Shown: positions 1 to 9,934, counted from the first letter of the stretch. The stretch is DNA of 64,000 bases from Stutzerimonas stutzeri (GCF_002909485.1 NZ_PPXG01000004.1:310001-374000), one strand, 5' to 3'. Numbers and translations: made by a program. Notes: generated from the sequence alone by a model not told the origin.

Positions 1-93
1 CGCTTTGCCGCGTTTGCCCAGGGTCCTACCCAGGCGGGTAGCAAGCTCCAGGCCGCCGGCGCCGCCGCCGACGATTACGACTCGATGTGACAT
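1..93 (-). CDS. ndh: NADH dehydrogenase (type II), N-terminal fragment
   Basis: Only the first 31 codons lie in the window; the gene runs off the left edge. Reading leftward from the ATG at 93, the protein opens with a hydrophobic beta strand and the dinucleotide-binding motif G9-x-G11-x-x-G14 followed by E16, typical of FAD/NAD(P)-dependent pyridine nucleotide-disulfide oxidoreductases. Type II NADH:quinone oxidoreductases start this way, and in Pseudomonas ndh sits beside a small DUF3094 gene, as here (next feature). The flavoprotein assignment is well supported by the motif; the choice of Ndh rests on context. Confidence 0.6.
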   Translation of the reverse strand, partial: MSHRVVIVGGGAGGLELATRLGRTLGKRGKA

Positions 94-146
94 GGGATTG
101 ACTCATAGCTGCAAGGAAATCGGCGGGGCGGCCAGGCGAGCGGGGC

Positions 147-320
147 TCAAAGCACAAGGCGGCTCAAGAGGCGGCTCAGCAGGCCGAGCCCGATCACTAC
201 GACCACCACCAGAAGCAGCAAGAGCCAGGGCCGAAAAGGCTGGCGTTCGACTTGGTGCTGGGGCGCGCGGAGGTATTCGTCAACGCGCTGCTGGTCTTCG
301 GGCTTCAGGCGGCTTGGCAT
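147..320 (-). CDS. DUF3094 family small membrane protein
   Basis: A 57-residue protein, ATG at 320 to TGA at 147. The N-terminal half is charged (MPSRLKPEDQQRVDEYL), followed by PFRPW and one membrane segment of Leu/Val repeats at about residues 33-47, then an Arg-containing tail. This architecture matches the DUF3094 family of short Pseudomonas proteins. It lies just upstream of ndh on the same strand, so the two may be cotranscribed. Function unknown. Confidence 0.75.
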   Translation of the reverse strand: MPSRLKPEDQQRVDEYLRAPQHQVERQPFRPWLLLLLVVVVVIGLGLLSRLLSRLVL

Positions 321-437
321 AGGCACCTCGAATGGGATGCAGGCATTCTAGCTGCGCCGGGTCAAAAGCCAAGCGTGAAGTGCGGCGTTTCGCCGCGCGA
401 GGGCTGAGCATGCCAGACGGCATGCTCTCCGTGCGGG

Positions 438-2675
438 TCAGGTGTTCTTCAGTTTGCGCAGGTTGCCGATTACCGACTCAAGCGCGCGATCGAACAGAAG
501 GGTGTCGTTGAGCAGTCGAATCGCGCCGCGCTGAAACTCCGTTGCCAGGCCCATGCGGGTCTTTTCCAAGACTTTCATGCCGGTGCGGTTGACGAAAATA
601 TACTTGCCGGTTGGTTTGATCACGGCAGCCAACTTGCAGCGCAGCTTGTGTTCCTCATCTTCCTGGAACTCTACCCAGCTGCCCACGCGCAGGTTATCGA
701 CCTGGATCAACGCCTGGTCGTTATCCGGCAGGCTGATCTCCGGCTCCTGTTCGCGGCTCTCTCCAGGCGCTAGCAGCACAATCTCATCGACCACTTCGAC
801 CATGGCGGGTGCTGAGCTGGTCGTTACGGCTTGCGTTGCAGGATCGTCGCCGTTCGGGTCGCTCTGCGGTTGCTGAATACGCTGAAGGGTCTGAACGTGA
901 AGTGCTTCGAGCTGGGTGAAAAAGTCGCCCGTCGAGAAGGGGTCGAAAGCAGCGCTGACCAGTCCATCACGCAATGCTTTGAGCAGGCTTGGCACCAACT
1001 CCAGCAGGCGTGCCCGTGACTCGTCATCTTCATGTGGGGTAACGCTCCACACCAGGTCATCCATGGTGTCGAGAGCTGCCTGCCACTCTTCGGATTGGGT
1101 GCCATGTTTCAGACAGGTAAGCAGCAGAACCTTGCTCCAAGCCTCCTGCAGCAAGCGAACCACGACTTCCGGCAGCGTCTTGCCTAGCAGGCGCTGGTTC
1201 AGTGCGAATTCCACTTCCTGGCGAGCAATTTCCGCCTTGGCACGGCCCTCTTCGGCATCTCGGGTGCGCTGTTCGAGTAGCTCGCTGCGGCGCCGCTCGT
1301 CGCCAATGAAGGCGAGAAAATCTGCCAACAGCTCCGAAAAGATGGCGGGGTCGTCGACGAAATCGTTGAGCAGGCGTGCCACGATCTGCTCGATTTTCTG
1401 GTAAAGGCTGTCGCGATGCGCCTCGTCCTGATCGCCCCAGCCCATTGACGCTGACGCGATTTCGTTGAGCAGACGTCGTGCCGGATGGCTACCGCGGCTG
1501 AAGAATGTCTTGTCCAACACCGCCACTTTGAGCAGTGGAATCTGCAGGCGGCCGATCAGCGCTTTCAGCGAATCCGGTAGGTTCCGATCATCCAGGATGA
1601 ATTCGAACAGCATGGAGACCAGGTTGATCACGTCGTCATCGATCTCACCGACTACCCGCGATTTACCACTCTTGGCGCTGACCCTGTTCAGCAGGCTGTC
1701 GAGTTGCTGCTGAAGATCGAAATCATCGACGGTTTGCGGTGCGCGCGTCTGCATGTGCGACAGCAGGCGGAGCAGGTCACCGCTGGAGATCGGTATGGCA
1801 TCGTTGGGGATGTTGCGAGCCGGTAGCGCACTGCTGCCGCGGAGTTCAGAAAGTAGGCTGTGCAACGCACTGAATGCAGCTTCCTGCAGCCCCTCGTCCG
1901 CGTGAATGGCGTGGCCAAGCGGTGCCGACGGCGCCTGGCTTCCCGATGGTGCGCCTGGGCGCTGCTGGCGACGCGGCGGAGCTGATTGGAGTTCCGGCAG
2001 AATGCCGGCTGCCACTAGTGTTTGATTGGCTTCGGCATATAGCTGGTCGAGGTCGCCGAGTACATATTTCTCGAAGAGCTTGAAGATGATCAGCTTGACC
2101 TTGATCTCCACGCCGAGGCTGCTGCTCGCCTCGATGAAATAGTCGCAGAGTGCATGTGGGCCGAGCGGGTTGCTCTTGTCGTCAAGCTTCTTGCTGATCA
2201 GCGCGTTCATGCGCGTGGTCAGGTGCCCCAGCGGCTGGGCAGCGCGAGTCATGACCTTGGCGACCATTGTGTCGACCGCAACGGAGGCTTCCAGATCGTC
2301 GTTCTGCACCAGGGAGAGGCTATCGAACGAAACCTCATCCATGGCAGGTGGCTTGCCGATCTCGTACTGATTGAGCTTGGCAAACGCCTCGAACAGCTGC
2401 TGCAGAAAGCCCCGCTCGATGTTGCGCCGCTTCATGCGAAGGTCGCGCATGGCTTCGAAGAATGCATTCTGCTCGACATTGCTTGTTGCGCGGTCGGCAA
2501 TCTCGAAGAGCGAGTCGTCGGCATTGTCGAACAGCGACTGCAGAGCCTGGCGCAGCTGCTGTGCAGCCTTGTCGCGCACGCTAATGAGCGCCACGGGCAG
2601 TCGGCCTGCCGGTGAAGAAGGCTTGTGCTCAGGGGCGGCCTTGTTCAGCTGCACCACTTTCGCATCGGTTCGCAT
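438..2675 (-). CDS. DUF1631 domain-containing protein
   Basis: A 745-residue, mostly helical, acidic cytoplasmic protein with no signal peptide or membrane segment. The length and the C-terminal block (about 655-745, containing GSWVEFQ, KYIFVNR and a GAIRLLNDTLLFDRAL stretch) match the DUF1631 family, found in Pseudomonas next to nadC as here. The C-terminal beta-rich block resembles the PilZ-like tail of these proteins, so a link to cyclic-di-GMP is possible but only inferred. The start is fixed by an AGGAG about 8 bases before the ATG. A Pro/Gln-rich linker lies around residues 230-250. Confidence 0.8.
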   Translation of the reverse strand: MRTDAKVVQLNKAAPEHKPSSPAGRLPVALISVRDKAAQQLRQALQSLFDNADDSLFEIADRATSNVEQNAFFEAMRDLRMKRRNIERGFLQQLFEAFAKLNQYEIGKPPAMDEVSFDSLSLVQNDDLEASVAVDTMVAKVMTRAAQPLGHLTTRMNALISKKLDDKSNPLGPHALCDYFIEASSSLGVEIKVKLIIFKLFEKYVLGDLDQLYAEANQTLVAAGILPELQSAPPRRQQRPGAPSGSQAPSAPLGHAIHADEGLQEAAFSALHSLLSELRGSSALPARNIPNDAIPISSGDLLRLLSHMQTRAPQTVDDFDLQQQLDSLLNRVSAKSGKSRVVGEIDDDVINLVSMLFEFILDDRNLPDSLKALIGRLQIPLLKVAVLDKTFFSRGSHPARRLLNEIASASMGWGDQDEAHRDSLYQKIEQIVARLLNDFVDDPAIFSELLADFLAFIGDERRRSELLEQRTRDAEEGRAKAEIARQEVEFALNQRLLGKTLPEVVVRLLQEAWSKVLLLTCLKHGTQSEEWQAALDTMDDLVWSVTPHEDDESRARLLELVPSLLKALRDGLVSAAFDPFSTGDFFTQLEALHVQTLQRIQQPQSDPNGDDPATQAVTTSSAPAMVEVVDEIVLLAPGESREQEPEISLPDNDQALIQVDNLRVGSWVEFQEDEEHKLRCKLAAVIKPTGKYIFVNRTGMKVLEKTRMGLATEFQRGAIRLLNDTLLFDRALESVIGNLRKLKNT

Positions 2676-3102
2676 CGAGACTCTCCTGCGGTCGCCTTGC
2701 TTAGGGCGGTCACAACGCCAGATTTAGACAGCGTCTTATAAAAAGGTAACCAAATTTGCAAGGCTAGGCGGAAGGTACCGGGCGAGCCCGCAATCGTGTG
2801 CGGGTTTCTTCTGTCGAACCGGATTCTGGCGCAGCATAGCCGAGCGTTTCGATTTTACAACGACACCTCGTCAGCGGGCATCGTCAGCTGGGTGGCGTCA
2901 ATATTCTTGAAGGGCATTATAAGCATCACTTTGGCATGCCAAGATCAGTTTTTTATTGGACATGACTTGGCTCACAGATACTCGCAGCTTTTCCGCCAAG
3001 AGGTAAAAAAAGCCCGCTGACCTGCCTGTCTGAGGTCATCAGGTTGTCGCTGTCGCCAGCGAGTTGAGCCTTTATACTCCGCGCAATCTTGAGGAGTCAG
3101 CC
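2676..3102. other. Intergenic region between divergent DUF1631 gene and nadC
   Basis: No credible gene. It should hold both divergent promoters. Near nadC a TATACT (3073-3078) is a plausible -10, with only a weak -35 (CTGTCG, 3050-3055, 17-bp spacing). An inverted repeat TGACCT/AGGTCA lies at 3018-3023 and 3033-3038, directly upstream. A short hairpin followed by T-rich sequence lies at 2787-2810. Neither the inverted repeat nor the hairpin can be assigned a role from sequence. Confidence 0.5.
2787..2810 (+). terminator. Hairpin plus T-rich tail (orphan)
   Basis: CCCGCA (2787-2792) pairs with TGCGGG (2799-2804) around a 6-base loop, followed by TTTCTT. It looks like an intrinsic terminator reading rightward, but no gene lies upstream on that strand. 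It could end an antisense or regulatory transcript, or be chance. Confidence 0.3.
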
Positions 3103-3951
3103 ATGCCGAATCTAACCCTTGCCGATCTAGCTGCGGAAATCGATGCCAATGTACGCCGAGCGCTCACCGAAGATGTCGGTAGTGGTGACATCACGGCCCA
3201 ACTAATTCCAGCGGAGCGGTTGGCTCATGCTGCGGTCATCACTCGAGAGGCTGCGGTTATCAGCGGTGTGGCGTGGGTCGACGCCGTCTTTCGTCAGGTT
3301 GACCCGCGCGTGGCCGTCCACTGGCAGGTTGCCGATGGCGACAAGGTCGAAGCCGACCGCGTGCTGTTCCACCTCGAAGGCCCCGCGCGCGCGTTGCTCA
3401 CCGGGGAGCGTAGCGCGCTCAACTTCATGCAGATGCTCTCGGGTGTGGCGACCCGCTGTCGCCACTATGCCGATATGGTGGAGGGGACCGGCGTGCGTTT
3501 GCTCGATACGCGCAAGACGATCCCGGGGCTGCGGCTGGCGCAGAAGTATGCTGTCACTTGCGGCGGTTGCCACAATCACCGAATCGGTCTCTACGACGCC
3601 TTCCTGATCAAGGAAAACCACATTGCCGCTTGCGGCGGTATCGCCGAGGCGATCGCTGCGGCGCACCGCATCGCGCCCGGCAAGCCGGTCGAAATCGAGG
3701 TGGAGAGCCTTGGCGAACTCGAACAGGCACTGGCGGCGGGTGCCGATATCGTCATGCTGGACGAACTCAGCCTGGATGACATGCGTACCGCGGTTGCCAT
3801 TAACGCGGGCAGGGCCAAGCTGGAGGCGTCAGGCGGTATCAGCGATGAGACGCTACGCAGCGTGGCTGAAACAGGGGTGGATTACATTTCCATCGGCGCG
3901 CTGACCAAGCACGTGCATGCCGTGGATCTGTCGATGCGCTTGCGTCAGTAA
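3103..3951 (+). CDS. nadC: Nicotinate-nucleotide pyrophosphorylase (carboxylating)
   Basis: A 282-residue quinolinate phosphoribosyltransferase, which makes nicotinate mononucleotide from quinolinate and PRPP in de novo NAD synthesis. Visible signatures include EDVGSGDIT near residue 23, [13 protein letters not shown] (102-114), the PRPP/quinolinate-binding DTRKT (135-139), [10 protein letters not shown] (154-163), IKENH (169-173) and a C-terminal GGIS...SIGALT. The length equals that of the family. The start is the ATG after GAGGAG (3091-3096), not the longer upstream frame. The gene stands alone, ending against a bidirectional terminator that faces the ZapG-like gene. Confidence 0.97.
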   Translation: MPNLTLADLAAEIDANVRRALTEDVGSGDITAQLIPAERLAHAAVITREAAVISGVAWVDAVFRQVDPRVAVHWQVADGDKVEADRVLFHLEGPARALLTGERSALNFMQMLSGVATRCRHYADMVEGTGVRLLDTRKTIPGLRLAQKYAVTCGGCHNHRIGLYDAFLIKENHIAACGGIAEAIAAAHRIAPGKPVEIEVESLGELEQALAAGADIVMLDELSLDDMRTAVAINAGRAKLEASGGISDETLRSVAETGVDYISIGALTKHVHAVDLSMRLRQ

Positions 3952-3966
3952 GGCGGGGAGAGGTTG

Positions 3967-3991
3967 GCCTGGCGCAGCGGTAGCGCCAGGC
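3967..3991. terminator. Bidirectional hairpin between nadC and zapG-like gene
   Basis: A perfect 9-bp stem, GCCTGGCGC (3967-3975) with GCGCCAGGC (3983-3991), and a 7-base loop lie between two convergent genes. Confidence 0.6.
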
Positions 3992-3998
3992 AGCTCGG

Positions 3999-4430
3999 TC
4001 AGTGGCGGTTCTTCAAACCGAAGTTCTCGTGCAGCGTACCGGGGGTGTCGTCACCCTTGGGCGCATAGTCCTTCGGTGGCTCGGTGAAGGCCGGCGACGA
4101 GAGGCGCTCGCGGGGGCCATTGCTCTCTTCACTGTGCAGCGCCGCCATCAGGCGTTCGCGGGTCTGCTCGTCAAGCGCAAGGCGACTGGCGCCATCGGCC
4201 AGGTGATCCTGGATATCCTGATAGTTGTTGGTCAGTTTGCGCAGCAGGCTGGCAGTGGTGTTGAAGTGGGTAACCACTTCACTCTGATAGGTGTCGAAAC
4301 GCTCTTGCAGGTCATCGACCTGACGCTGTGTGCGGTTTGGTGCGCTGCTGCGTGCCACCAGATAACCGATGGCGATGCCGGCGATCAGGCCGACGATCGG
4401 GAGCAACCAGGTCGCGAGGGTCTGTTCCAC
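3999..4430 (-). CDS. YhcB/ZapG family (DUF1043) inner-membrane protein
   Basis: A 143-residue protein with one N-terminal membrane helix (about 8-27, ending in LVAR), then a coiled-coil stretch (about 35-100) and a Pro-rich cytoplasmic tail. This is the DUF1043 layout of E. coli YhcB/ZapG, which links cell division and envelope growth. The start is GTG at 4430 with AAGGAC just upstream. It is divergent from the alpha/beta hydrolase-trpS-zapE genes, an arrangement common in Pseudomonas. Confidence 0.85.
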   Translation of the reverse strand: MEQTLATWLLPIVGLIAGIAIGYLVARSSAPNRTQRQVDDLQERFDTYQSEVVTHFNTTASLLRKLTNNYQDIQDHLADGASRLALDEQTRERLMAALHSEESNGPRERLSSPAFTEPPKDYAPKGDDTPGTLHENFGLKNRH

Positions 4431-4568
4431 GAGTCCTTCCTCTATATAAACGGCTGTGCTTACGTTAACGTCTCGTACCTGCTCTGTATACCGCGACGCG
4501 AGGCGGCGGTTATTGGCAGCTAGTTAGCAAGACGAGTCGACTCGTCCCAAGGTCACGGAGTTCCTGCT

Positions 4569-5195
4569 TTGTTGAAACGTGAAACCCCTCTCTCTCTCGA
4601 CGGCCCCTGCGGGCCGCTTGAAGCGCTGTACTTCGATCAACCGCAGCCCACCGGGCTGGCACTGATCTGCCATCCGAACCCGGTCAAGGGCGGCACCATG
4701 CTGAACAAAGTGGTCTCGACTCTGCAACGCACTGCGCGTGACGCCGGCTATTGCACGTTGCGCTTCAATTATCGCGGTGTCGGCGCTAGTGCCGGCGCGC
4801 ACGATATGGTCGAGGGCGAGGTGGATGACGCCCAGGCTGCGCTGAGCTGGCTTCGGCAGCAATACCCTGACCTTCCGTTGACGCTGCTGGGCTTCTCATT
4901 CGGTGGTTTCGTCGCCGGCAGTCTGGCATCACGGCTGGAGTCAGAAGGGCAGAAAGTGCAGCGCCTGCTGATGGTGGCACCAGCTGTATCACGGCTGAAC
5001 AGCCTGTCGCTGGCTGACGACTGCCAACTCACCATCATCCAGCCAGGGCAGGATGAGGTGATCGATGCCGAGTCGGTGTATGCCTTCTCCGCCGCTCTGC
5101 AGCACCCCCACGAACTGCTGAAAGTGGCAGAATGCGGCCACTTTTTTCACGGCAAGCTGGTTGAATTGAAAGAGCTGGTCGCGCCGCGCCTCTAG
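4569..5195 (+). CDS. Alpha/beta hydrolase
   Basis: A 208-residue cytoplasmic hydrolase of the small dienelactone-hydrolase-like group. It has the HPNP loop (35-38), the nucleophile elbow G-F-S110-F-G-G, an acid at D162 or D166 and the catalytic His at 191 (ECGHFFHG). The start is one of two adjacent TTG codons (4569 or 4572); no ATG is available near the conserved N-terminus. It lies 45 bp before trpS on the same strand and may share its transcript. Substrate unknown. Confidence 0.8.
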   Translation: MLKRETPLSLDGPCGPLEALYFDQPQPTGLALICHPNPVKGGTMLNKVVSTLQRTARDAGYCTLRFNYRGVGASAGAHDMVEGEVDDAQAALSWLRQQYPDLPLTLLGFSFGGFVAGSLASRLESEGQKVQRLLMVAPAVSRLNSLSLADDCQLTIIQPGQDEVIDAESVYAFSAALQHPHELLKVAECGHFFHGKLVELKELVAPRL

Positions 5196-5240
5196 CCGCT
5201 GCTTTCGTTCTTCAGTGCCTAACGATCGAGATACAGCTGA

Positions 5241-6599
5241 ATGACTACCCGAATCCTTACCGGCATCACGACTACCGGCACGCCGCACTTGGGCAACTAT
5301 GCCGGTGCGATTCGTCCGGCAATCCTGGCCAGCCGTGATGCGGCGGCCGACTCCTTTTATTTCCTGGCTGACTACCACGCGCTGATCAAGTGCGACGACC
5401 CACAGCGCATCCAACGCTCGCGTCTGGAAATTGCTGCGACCTGGCTGGCATGTGGACTCGATGCCGAACGTGTGACCTTCTATCGTCAGTCCGATGTGCC
5501 GGAAATCCCCGAGTTGACCTGGCTGCTCACTTGCGTCACTGCCAAAGGGCTGCTCAATCGCGCCCATGCCTATAAGGCTTCGGTGGACAAGAACGTCGAG
5601 AGTGGCGAAGACCCGGATGCTGGCGTAACCATGGGGCTCTACAGTTACCCGGTGCTGATGGCGGCGGACATCCTCATGTTCAACGCGCACAAGGTGCCGG
5701 TCGGTCGCGACCAGATCCAGCACGTGGAAATGGCTCGCGACATCGCCCAGCGCTTCAATCATCTGTTCGGTAACGGCCGCGAGTTCTTTACCCTGCCCGA
5801 AGCGGTGATCGAAGAGGGCGTGGCCACGCTGCCCGGTCTGGACGGGCGCAAGATGTCCAAGAGCTATGACAACACCATCCCGCTGTTCGGCAGTGCCAAG
5901 GAGCTCAAGGGCGCAATCGCGCGCATCGTCACCGACTCCCGGCTGCCAGGCGAGCCGAAGGACCCCGATAACTCGCACCTGTTCACGCTGTACCAGGCCT
6001 TCTCCACGGCGCAGCAGCAGGCCGAATTCCGCCAGGAGCTGATCGACGGGCTGGCCTGGGGCGATGCCAAGCAGCGTCTATTCGAGCTGCTCGACAACGA
6101 GTTGGGCGCGGCCCGGGAGCTGTATCACCAGCTGATCGCCAAGCCTGCCGAGCTGGAGGACATTCTTCAGGCTGGTGCCGCCAAGGCACGCGGGATCGCC
6201 ACGCCATTTCTCGGCGAGCTGCGTGAGGCTGTGGGCCTGCGCAACTTCCGTAGCGAAGTTAAAAGTGCAGCGCCAGCCAAGAAGAAGTCCAGCAAGGTGG
6301 CGCGGTTCGCCAGCTTCCGCGAGGCCGACGGCGCGTTCCGCTTTCGTTTCTTCGCGCCCGACGGCGAGGAGCTGCTGCTGTCCCGTCCGTTGAGCAATCC
6401 GAAGGCGATTGGCAGTCTGACTCAGCGTTTGATTGCAGGTGGCCCGGATGCTCTGGAACTTCGCGAGGACGAAGGCGATCAATTTACCCTGTGGCTGAAC
6501 GACGAATGCATCGCCGATAGCCCCCGCTTTGAGAACGCCGAAGCGCTCGACGCCGCCATGCTGCGGGTGCGCGAGGCGCTGGCCACGCTCGTCGAGTAA
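5241..6599 (+). CDS. trpS: Tryptophan--tRNA ligase, long form
   Basis: Class I aminoacyl-tRNA synthetase charging tRNA-Trp. The HIGH-type motif is HLGN (16-19) and the KMSKS loop is at 204-208. At 452 residues it exceeds the usual length of about 330 by a C-terminal extension (from about 340) with a Lys/Ala-rich linker and an [18 protein letters not shown] domain, a version known from Pseudomonas. The catalytic core looks complete. Confidence 0.95.
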   Translation: MTTRILTGITTTGTPHLGNYAGAIRPAILASRDAAADSFYFLADYHALIKCDDPQRIQRSRLEIAATWLACGLDAERVTFYRQSDVPEIPELTWLLTCVTAKGLLNRAHAYKASVDKNVESGEDPDAGVTMGLYSYPVLMAADILMFNAHKVPVGRDQIQHVEMARDIAQRFNHLFGNGREFFTLPEAVIEEGVATLPGLDGRKMSKSYDNTIPLFGSAKELKGAIARIVTDSRLPGEPKDPDNSHLFTLYQAFSTAQQQAEFRQELIDGLAWGDAKQRLFELLDNELGAARELYHQLIAKPAELEDILQAGAAKARGIATPFLGELREAVGLRNFRSEVKSAAPAKKKSSKVARFASFREADGAFRFRFFAPDGEELLLSRPLSNPKAIGSLTQRLIAGGPDALELREDEGDQFTLWLNDECIADSPRFENAEALDAAMLRVREALATLVE

Positions 6600-6690
6600 T
6601 GCGCTGCTGCCTGGGCGAAACGCACCGCGAGGCTGCGTTCCGCTGCCTCGCGGCTATCTCCATGAACGGGTGAGCCAGGAGGGCTGACGC

Positions 6691-7863
6691 TTGAACGACC
6701 TGAGTAAATTGCCAACCACCGAGGGCGCGGCTAAAGTGTCGGCCCCGTTTCACTACCCAGACTCCGCCATGACTCCTCTTGAGCGCTATCAGGCCGACCT
6801 GAAACGTCCTGACTTTTTCCACGATGCCGCCCAGGAAAACGCGGTGCGTCACCTGCAGCGTCTGTACGACGATCTGGTGGCCGACGATCGCAGCAAGAGC
6901 GGCCTGTTCGGCAAGCTGTTCGGCAAGAAACAGCCGGAACCGATCAAGGGCGTCTATTTCTGGGGTGGCGTCGGCCGTGGCAAAACCTACCTGGTCGACA
7001 CCTTCTTCGATGCGCTGCCGTTCGAGCGGAAGACGCGCACGCACTTCCATCGTTTCATGAAGCGCGTCCATGAAGAGATGAGGACCCTCAAGGGGGAGAA
7101 GAACCCACTGACCATCATCGGCAAGCGTTTCGCCGACGAGGCCCGGGTGATCTGCTTCGACGAGTTCTTCGTTTCCGATATCACCGACGCGATGATCCTT
7201 GCAACTCTGCTCGAGGAGCTGTTCAAGAACGGCGTCAGCCTGGTGGCAACCTCCAACATTGTGCCGGACGGCTTGTACAAGGATGGCCTGCAGCGTGCGC
7301 GCTTCCTGCCGGCGATCGAGCTGCTGAAGAAACACACCGAAATCGTCAACGTCGATAGCGGTATCGATTATCGCCTGCGCGCGCTGGAGCAGGCCGAGCT
7401 GTATCACTTCCCGCTGGATGCCGAGGCCGAGCTGAGCCTCGAGAAGAGTTTCCGCAGCCTGCTGACGGAAAACTGCAAGGTGCAGGAGAACGAGGCGCTG
7501 ATGATCGAGAACCGCGAGATCATGGCGCGCAAGGTTGCCAACGATGTCGCCTGGTTCGATTTCCGCGCGTTGTGCGATGGCCCGCGTAGCCAGAATGACT
7601 ACATCGAACTGGGCAAGATCTTCGACGCCGTGCTGGTTTCCAATATCGAGCAGATGAACGTGGCCAAGGACGACATGGCGCGCCGTTTCATCAATATGGT
7701 CGACGAGTTCTACGACCGTAACGTCAAACTGATTCTTTCCGCCGAGGTCGAGCTCAAGGACCTGTATGCCGGCGGTCGTCTGGAGTTCGAATTCCAGCGG
7801 ACCCTGAGTCGCCTGCTGGAGATGCAGTCACACGAGTATCTTTCGCGGCCGCACAAGCCCTGA
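6691..7863 (+). CDS. zapE: Cell division protein ZapE (AFG1-like ATPase)
   Basis: AFG1/ZapE family P-loop ATPase that acts on the Z ring at constriction. Walker A is GGVGRGKT (92-99), Walker B is VICFDEF (153-159), and an arginine-rich sensor region follows. The start is uncertain: TTG at 6691 has an ideal AGGAGGG (6677-6683) 7 bases upstream and gives 390 residues; the ATG at 6769 gives the 364-residue form usual for the family but lacks a clear ribosome site. I favour TTG. It is the last gene of the trpS cluster. Confidence 0.9.
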   Translation: MNDLSKLPTTEGAAKVSAPFHYPDSAMTPLERYQADLKRPDFFHDAAQENAVRHLQRLYDDLVADDRSKSGLFGKLFGKKQPEPIKGVYFWGGVGRGKTYLVDTFFDALPFERKTRTHFHRFMKRVHEEMRTLKGEKNPLTIIGKRFADEARVICFDEFFVSDITDAMILATLLEELFKNGVSLVATSNIVPDGLYKDGLQRARFLPAIELLKKHTEIVNVDSGIDYRLRALEQAELYHFPLDAEAELSLEKSFRSLLTENCKVQENEALMIENREIMARKVANDVAWFDFRALCDGPRSQNDYIELGKIFDAVLVSNIEQMNVAKDDMARRFINMVDEFYDRNVKLILSAEVELKDLYAGGRLEFEFQRTLSRLLEMQSHEYLSRPHKP

Positions 7864-7994
7864 CATGGTGCCTGGCCGCGGGATTGGAATCCTCGCGGCC
7901 AAGGTTCTGCATCCTAGTCCATTCCCAAGCCCAAGCCGCGGCAGCCGTGCGCGACTATGGCGCCGCCCCAGTCAATGCTCCTGCTTCGCCCACT

Positions 7995-8984
7995 TTACGC
8001 GTCAGGACGGTATTTCTGCCTGTAGTGATTGGGCGACAGCTCGGTGTGCTGCCGGAACAGTCGGGCGAAGAAGCTGGCATCGTCGTAGCCCACCTCGTAA
8101 CTGATCGTCTTGATGCTCTTGCCGGTGGTGGCGAGCAAGCTCTTCGCCGTCTCTATACGCAGCCGTTGCAAATAGTGCAGCGGCTTGTCACCGGTAGCGG
8201 CCTGAAAGCGACGCATGAAATTGCGAATGCTCATGCCATGCTGGCGGGCCACGTCCTCGAAGCGAAACTTCTCGGCGAAGTTCGCTTCCAGCCACTCCTG
8301 GATCTGCAGGATTCGCGTATCCAGATGCAGCTTCTGTCCACCGAAACCCAGTCGTCCGGGACTGTAGCTGCGTTGCAGTTCGAACAGCACATCGCGGGCC
8401 ATGCCTTGGGCGACGTGTGCACCACAGAAGCGCTCAACCAGATACATGTACAGGTCGCAAGCTGACGTCGTGCCGCCTGCGCAGTAGAGGTTGTCGCTAT
8501 CGGTGAGGTGTTTGTCGGCGCTGAAGTGCACGCCTGGGAAACGTTCGGCGAAGTCATTGGCAAACCGCCAATGAGTGGTCGCCTCACGGCCTTCCAATAG
8601 GCCAGCCTGAGCCATCCAGAACACCCCGGTGGCTTCGCCGCAAATGACGCTGCCGGCGGCATGCTGCTCGCACAACCAGGGCGCTACTGCAGGGTACTGC
8701 GCGCAGAGCGCGTCGAAATCTCCCCAATACGCTGGGAGGATCACCATGTCGGCCCTGTCCAACGAGCCATCCACCGCGATGGGAGTGCCGCTGAAGGTTT
8801 TTACTGCTTGTCCGTCCGGGCTGACCAGGCGGGTTTCGAAGGCTGGCGTGAGGTCAAGGCCAAGCTGCTTGCCGTAGCGCAGGCTGGCCATGTGAAAGAA
8901 GTCTTTGGCTTGCATGAGCGTCGAGGCGAAAACCCCTTCGGTGGCAAGTATGCTGACGTGCTGGATCGAGGCGAGCTTGGGCAT
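7995..8984 (-). CDS. GlxA-family transcriptional regulator (DJ-1/PfpI + AraC HTH)
   Basis: A 329-residue regulator. Residues 8-185 form a DJ-1/PfpI-type class I glutamine-amidotransferase-like fold with Cys115 at the nucleophile-elbow position (VICGEATG). Residues about 225-325 are a tandem HTH AraC domain ending in FFARLFRQHTELSPNHYRQKY. Such proteins often sense small nitrogenous metabolites, but the ligand cannot be read here. It stands alone between zapE and nfi. A second, unrelated copy of this family lies at 45220-46209. Confidence 0.85.
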   Translation of the reverse strand: MPKLASIQHVSILATEGVFASTLMQAKDFFHMASLRYGKQLGLDLTPAFETRLVSPDGQAVKTFSGTPIAVDGSLDRADMVILPAYWGDFDALCAQYPAVAPWLCEQHAAGSVICGEATGVFWMAQAGLLEGREATTHWRFANDFAERFPGVHFSADKHLTDSDNLYCAGGTTSACDLYMYLVERFCGAHVAQGMARDVLFELQRSYSPGRLGFGGQKLHLDTRILQIQEWLEANFAEKFRFEDVARQHGMSIRNFMRRFQAATGDKPLHYLQRLRIETAKSLLATTGKSIKTISYEVGYDDASFFARLFRQHTELSPNHYRQKYRPDA

Positions 8985-9141
8985 GCGATTCTAATTATTG
9001 TGGTGGAGTAACAGGGTAAAACTGCCGCGTGGCGGCTGGAGCGTCCTATTTTTTCGCGACACTGTCCAGCCTGAACTGAGTCGATGCGGCTGAACCGTAG
9101 CAGCGCTCGGGCGTCGAACCGCTGATCTACAGGAGCGAAAT

Positions 9142-9867
9142 ATGAACGAAATCCGTCAATATCCGGCCGACCCTTTCGGTGATTGGGATGGCAGCCCGGC
9201 AGCGGCGCGAGCGATGCAGCAGACGTTGGCCACGCAGGTGCGGTTGCAGGATGACTTCCCGCCGTTGCGCTTGATTGCGGGGGTGGATGTCGGCTTCGAG
9301 GAGGGTGGCAGCATTACGCGAGCGGCGGCGGTGCTGCTGGATGCCGATACGTTGGAGCTGGTCGGCAGCAGCCTGGCGCGAATCCCGACGAACATGCCCT
9401 ATATCCCCGGTTTGCTGTCGTTTCGCGAGTTGCCGGCCGTGCTGCAGGCGCTGGGCGAGCTGCCCGCGGTTCCCGATCTGATCTTCTCCGATGGCCACGG
9501 TATTGCACATCCCCGGCGTCTTGGCATCGCCGCGCACTTGGGCGTGGTGACCAGTTTGCCCACCATCGGCGTGGCGAAGAAGCTGCTTACAGGCGAGCAT
9601 GATGAGCTCGATCTTATGCGTGGTGCGCAGGTAGAGCTGCGCGACAAGAAGACTGGCGAAGTGATCGGCTGCGTGCTGCGCAGCAAGGACAAGGTCCGGC
9701 CGCTGATCATTTCCCCTGGCAACCGTGTGAGCATCGCCACCGCGCCGCAACTGGTGATGCGTTATCTGACGCGCTATCGCCTGCCAGAGCCGACACGCCT
9801 GGCCGATCGCCTCGCCTCGCGCCGAGAGGAGAAGGCTGCAGCGCGTCGCCTCGGTCCTGCCGGGTAG
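9142..9867 (+). CDS. nfi: Endonuclease V (deoxyinosine 3' endonuclease)
   Basis: Repairs deaminated adenine (inosine) in DNA by cutting one phosphodiester 3' to the lesion. The metal-binding D49 in GVDVGFEE, the PYIPGLLSFRE wedge (86-96), D117 in SDGHG and the IAHPRRLGIAAHLG block are all present. The 241-residue length is normal. The start follows AGGAG (9131-9135). It lies upstream of ampD in the same direction; a hairpin (9935-9952) separates them. Confidence 0.95.
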   Translation: MNEIRQYPADPFGDWDGSPAAARAMQQTLATQVRLQDDFPPLRLIAGVDVGFEEGGSITRAAAVLLDADTLELVGSSLARIPTNMPYIPGLLSFRELPAVLQALGELPAVPDLIFSDGHGIAHPRRLGIAAHLGVVTSLPTIGVAKKLLTGEHDELDLMRGAQVELRDKKTGEVIGCVLRSKDKVRPLIISPGNRVSIATAPQLVMRYLTRYRLPEPTRLADRLASRREEKAAARRLGPAG

Positions 9868-9934
9868 CCTGCGCCGCCCAACGGCTTGTAACCGGGTTTG
9901 CCGAAGGGCTTGGCTTTGCTTGCAGGCGGCCTCT

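Noticed and set aside
2796..3020. 74-codon frame before nadC
   Set aside because: No ribosome site, no resemblance to any family; it overlaps the likely nadC control region.
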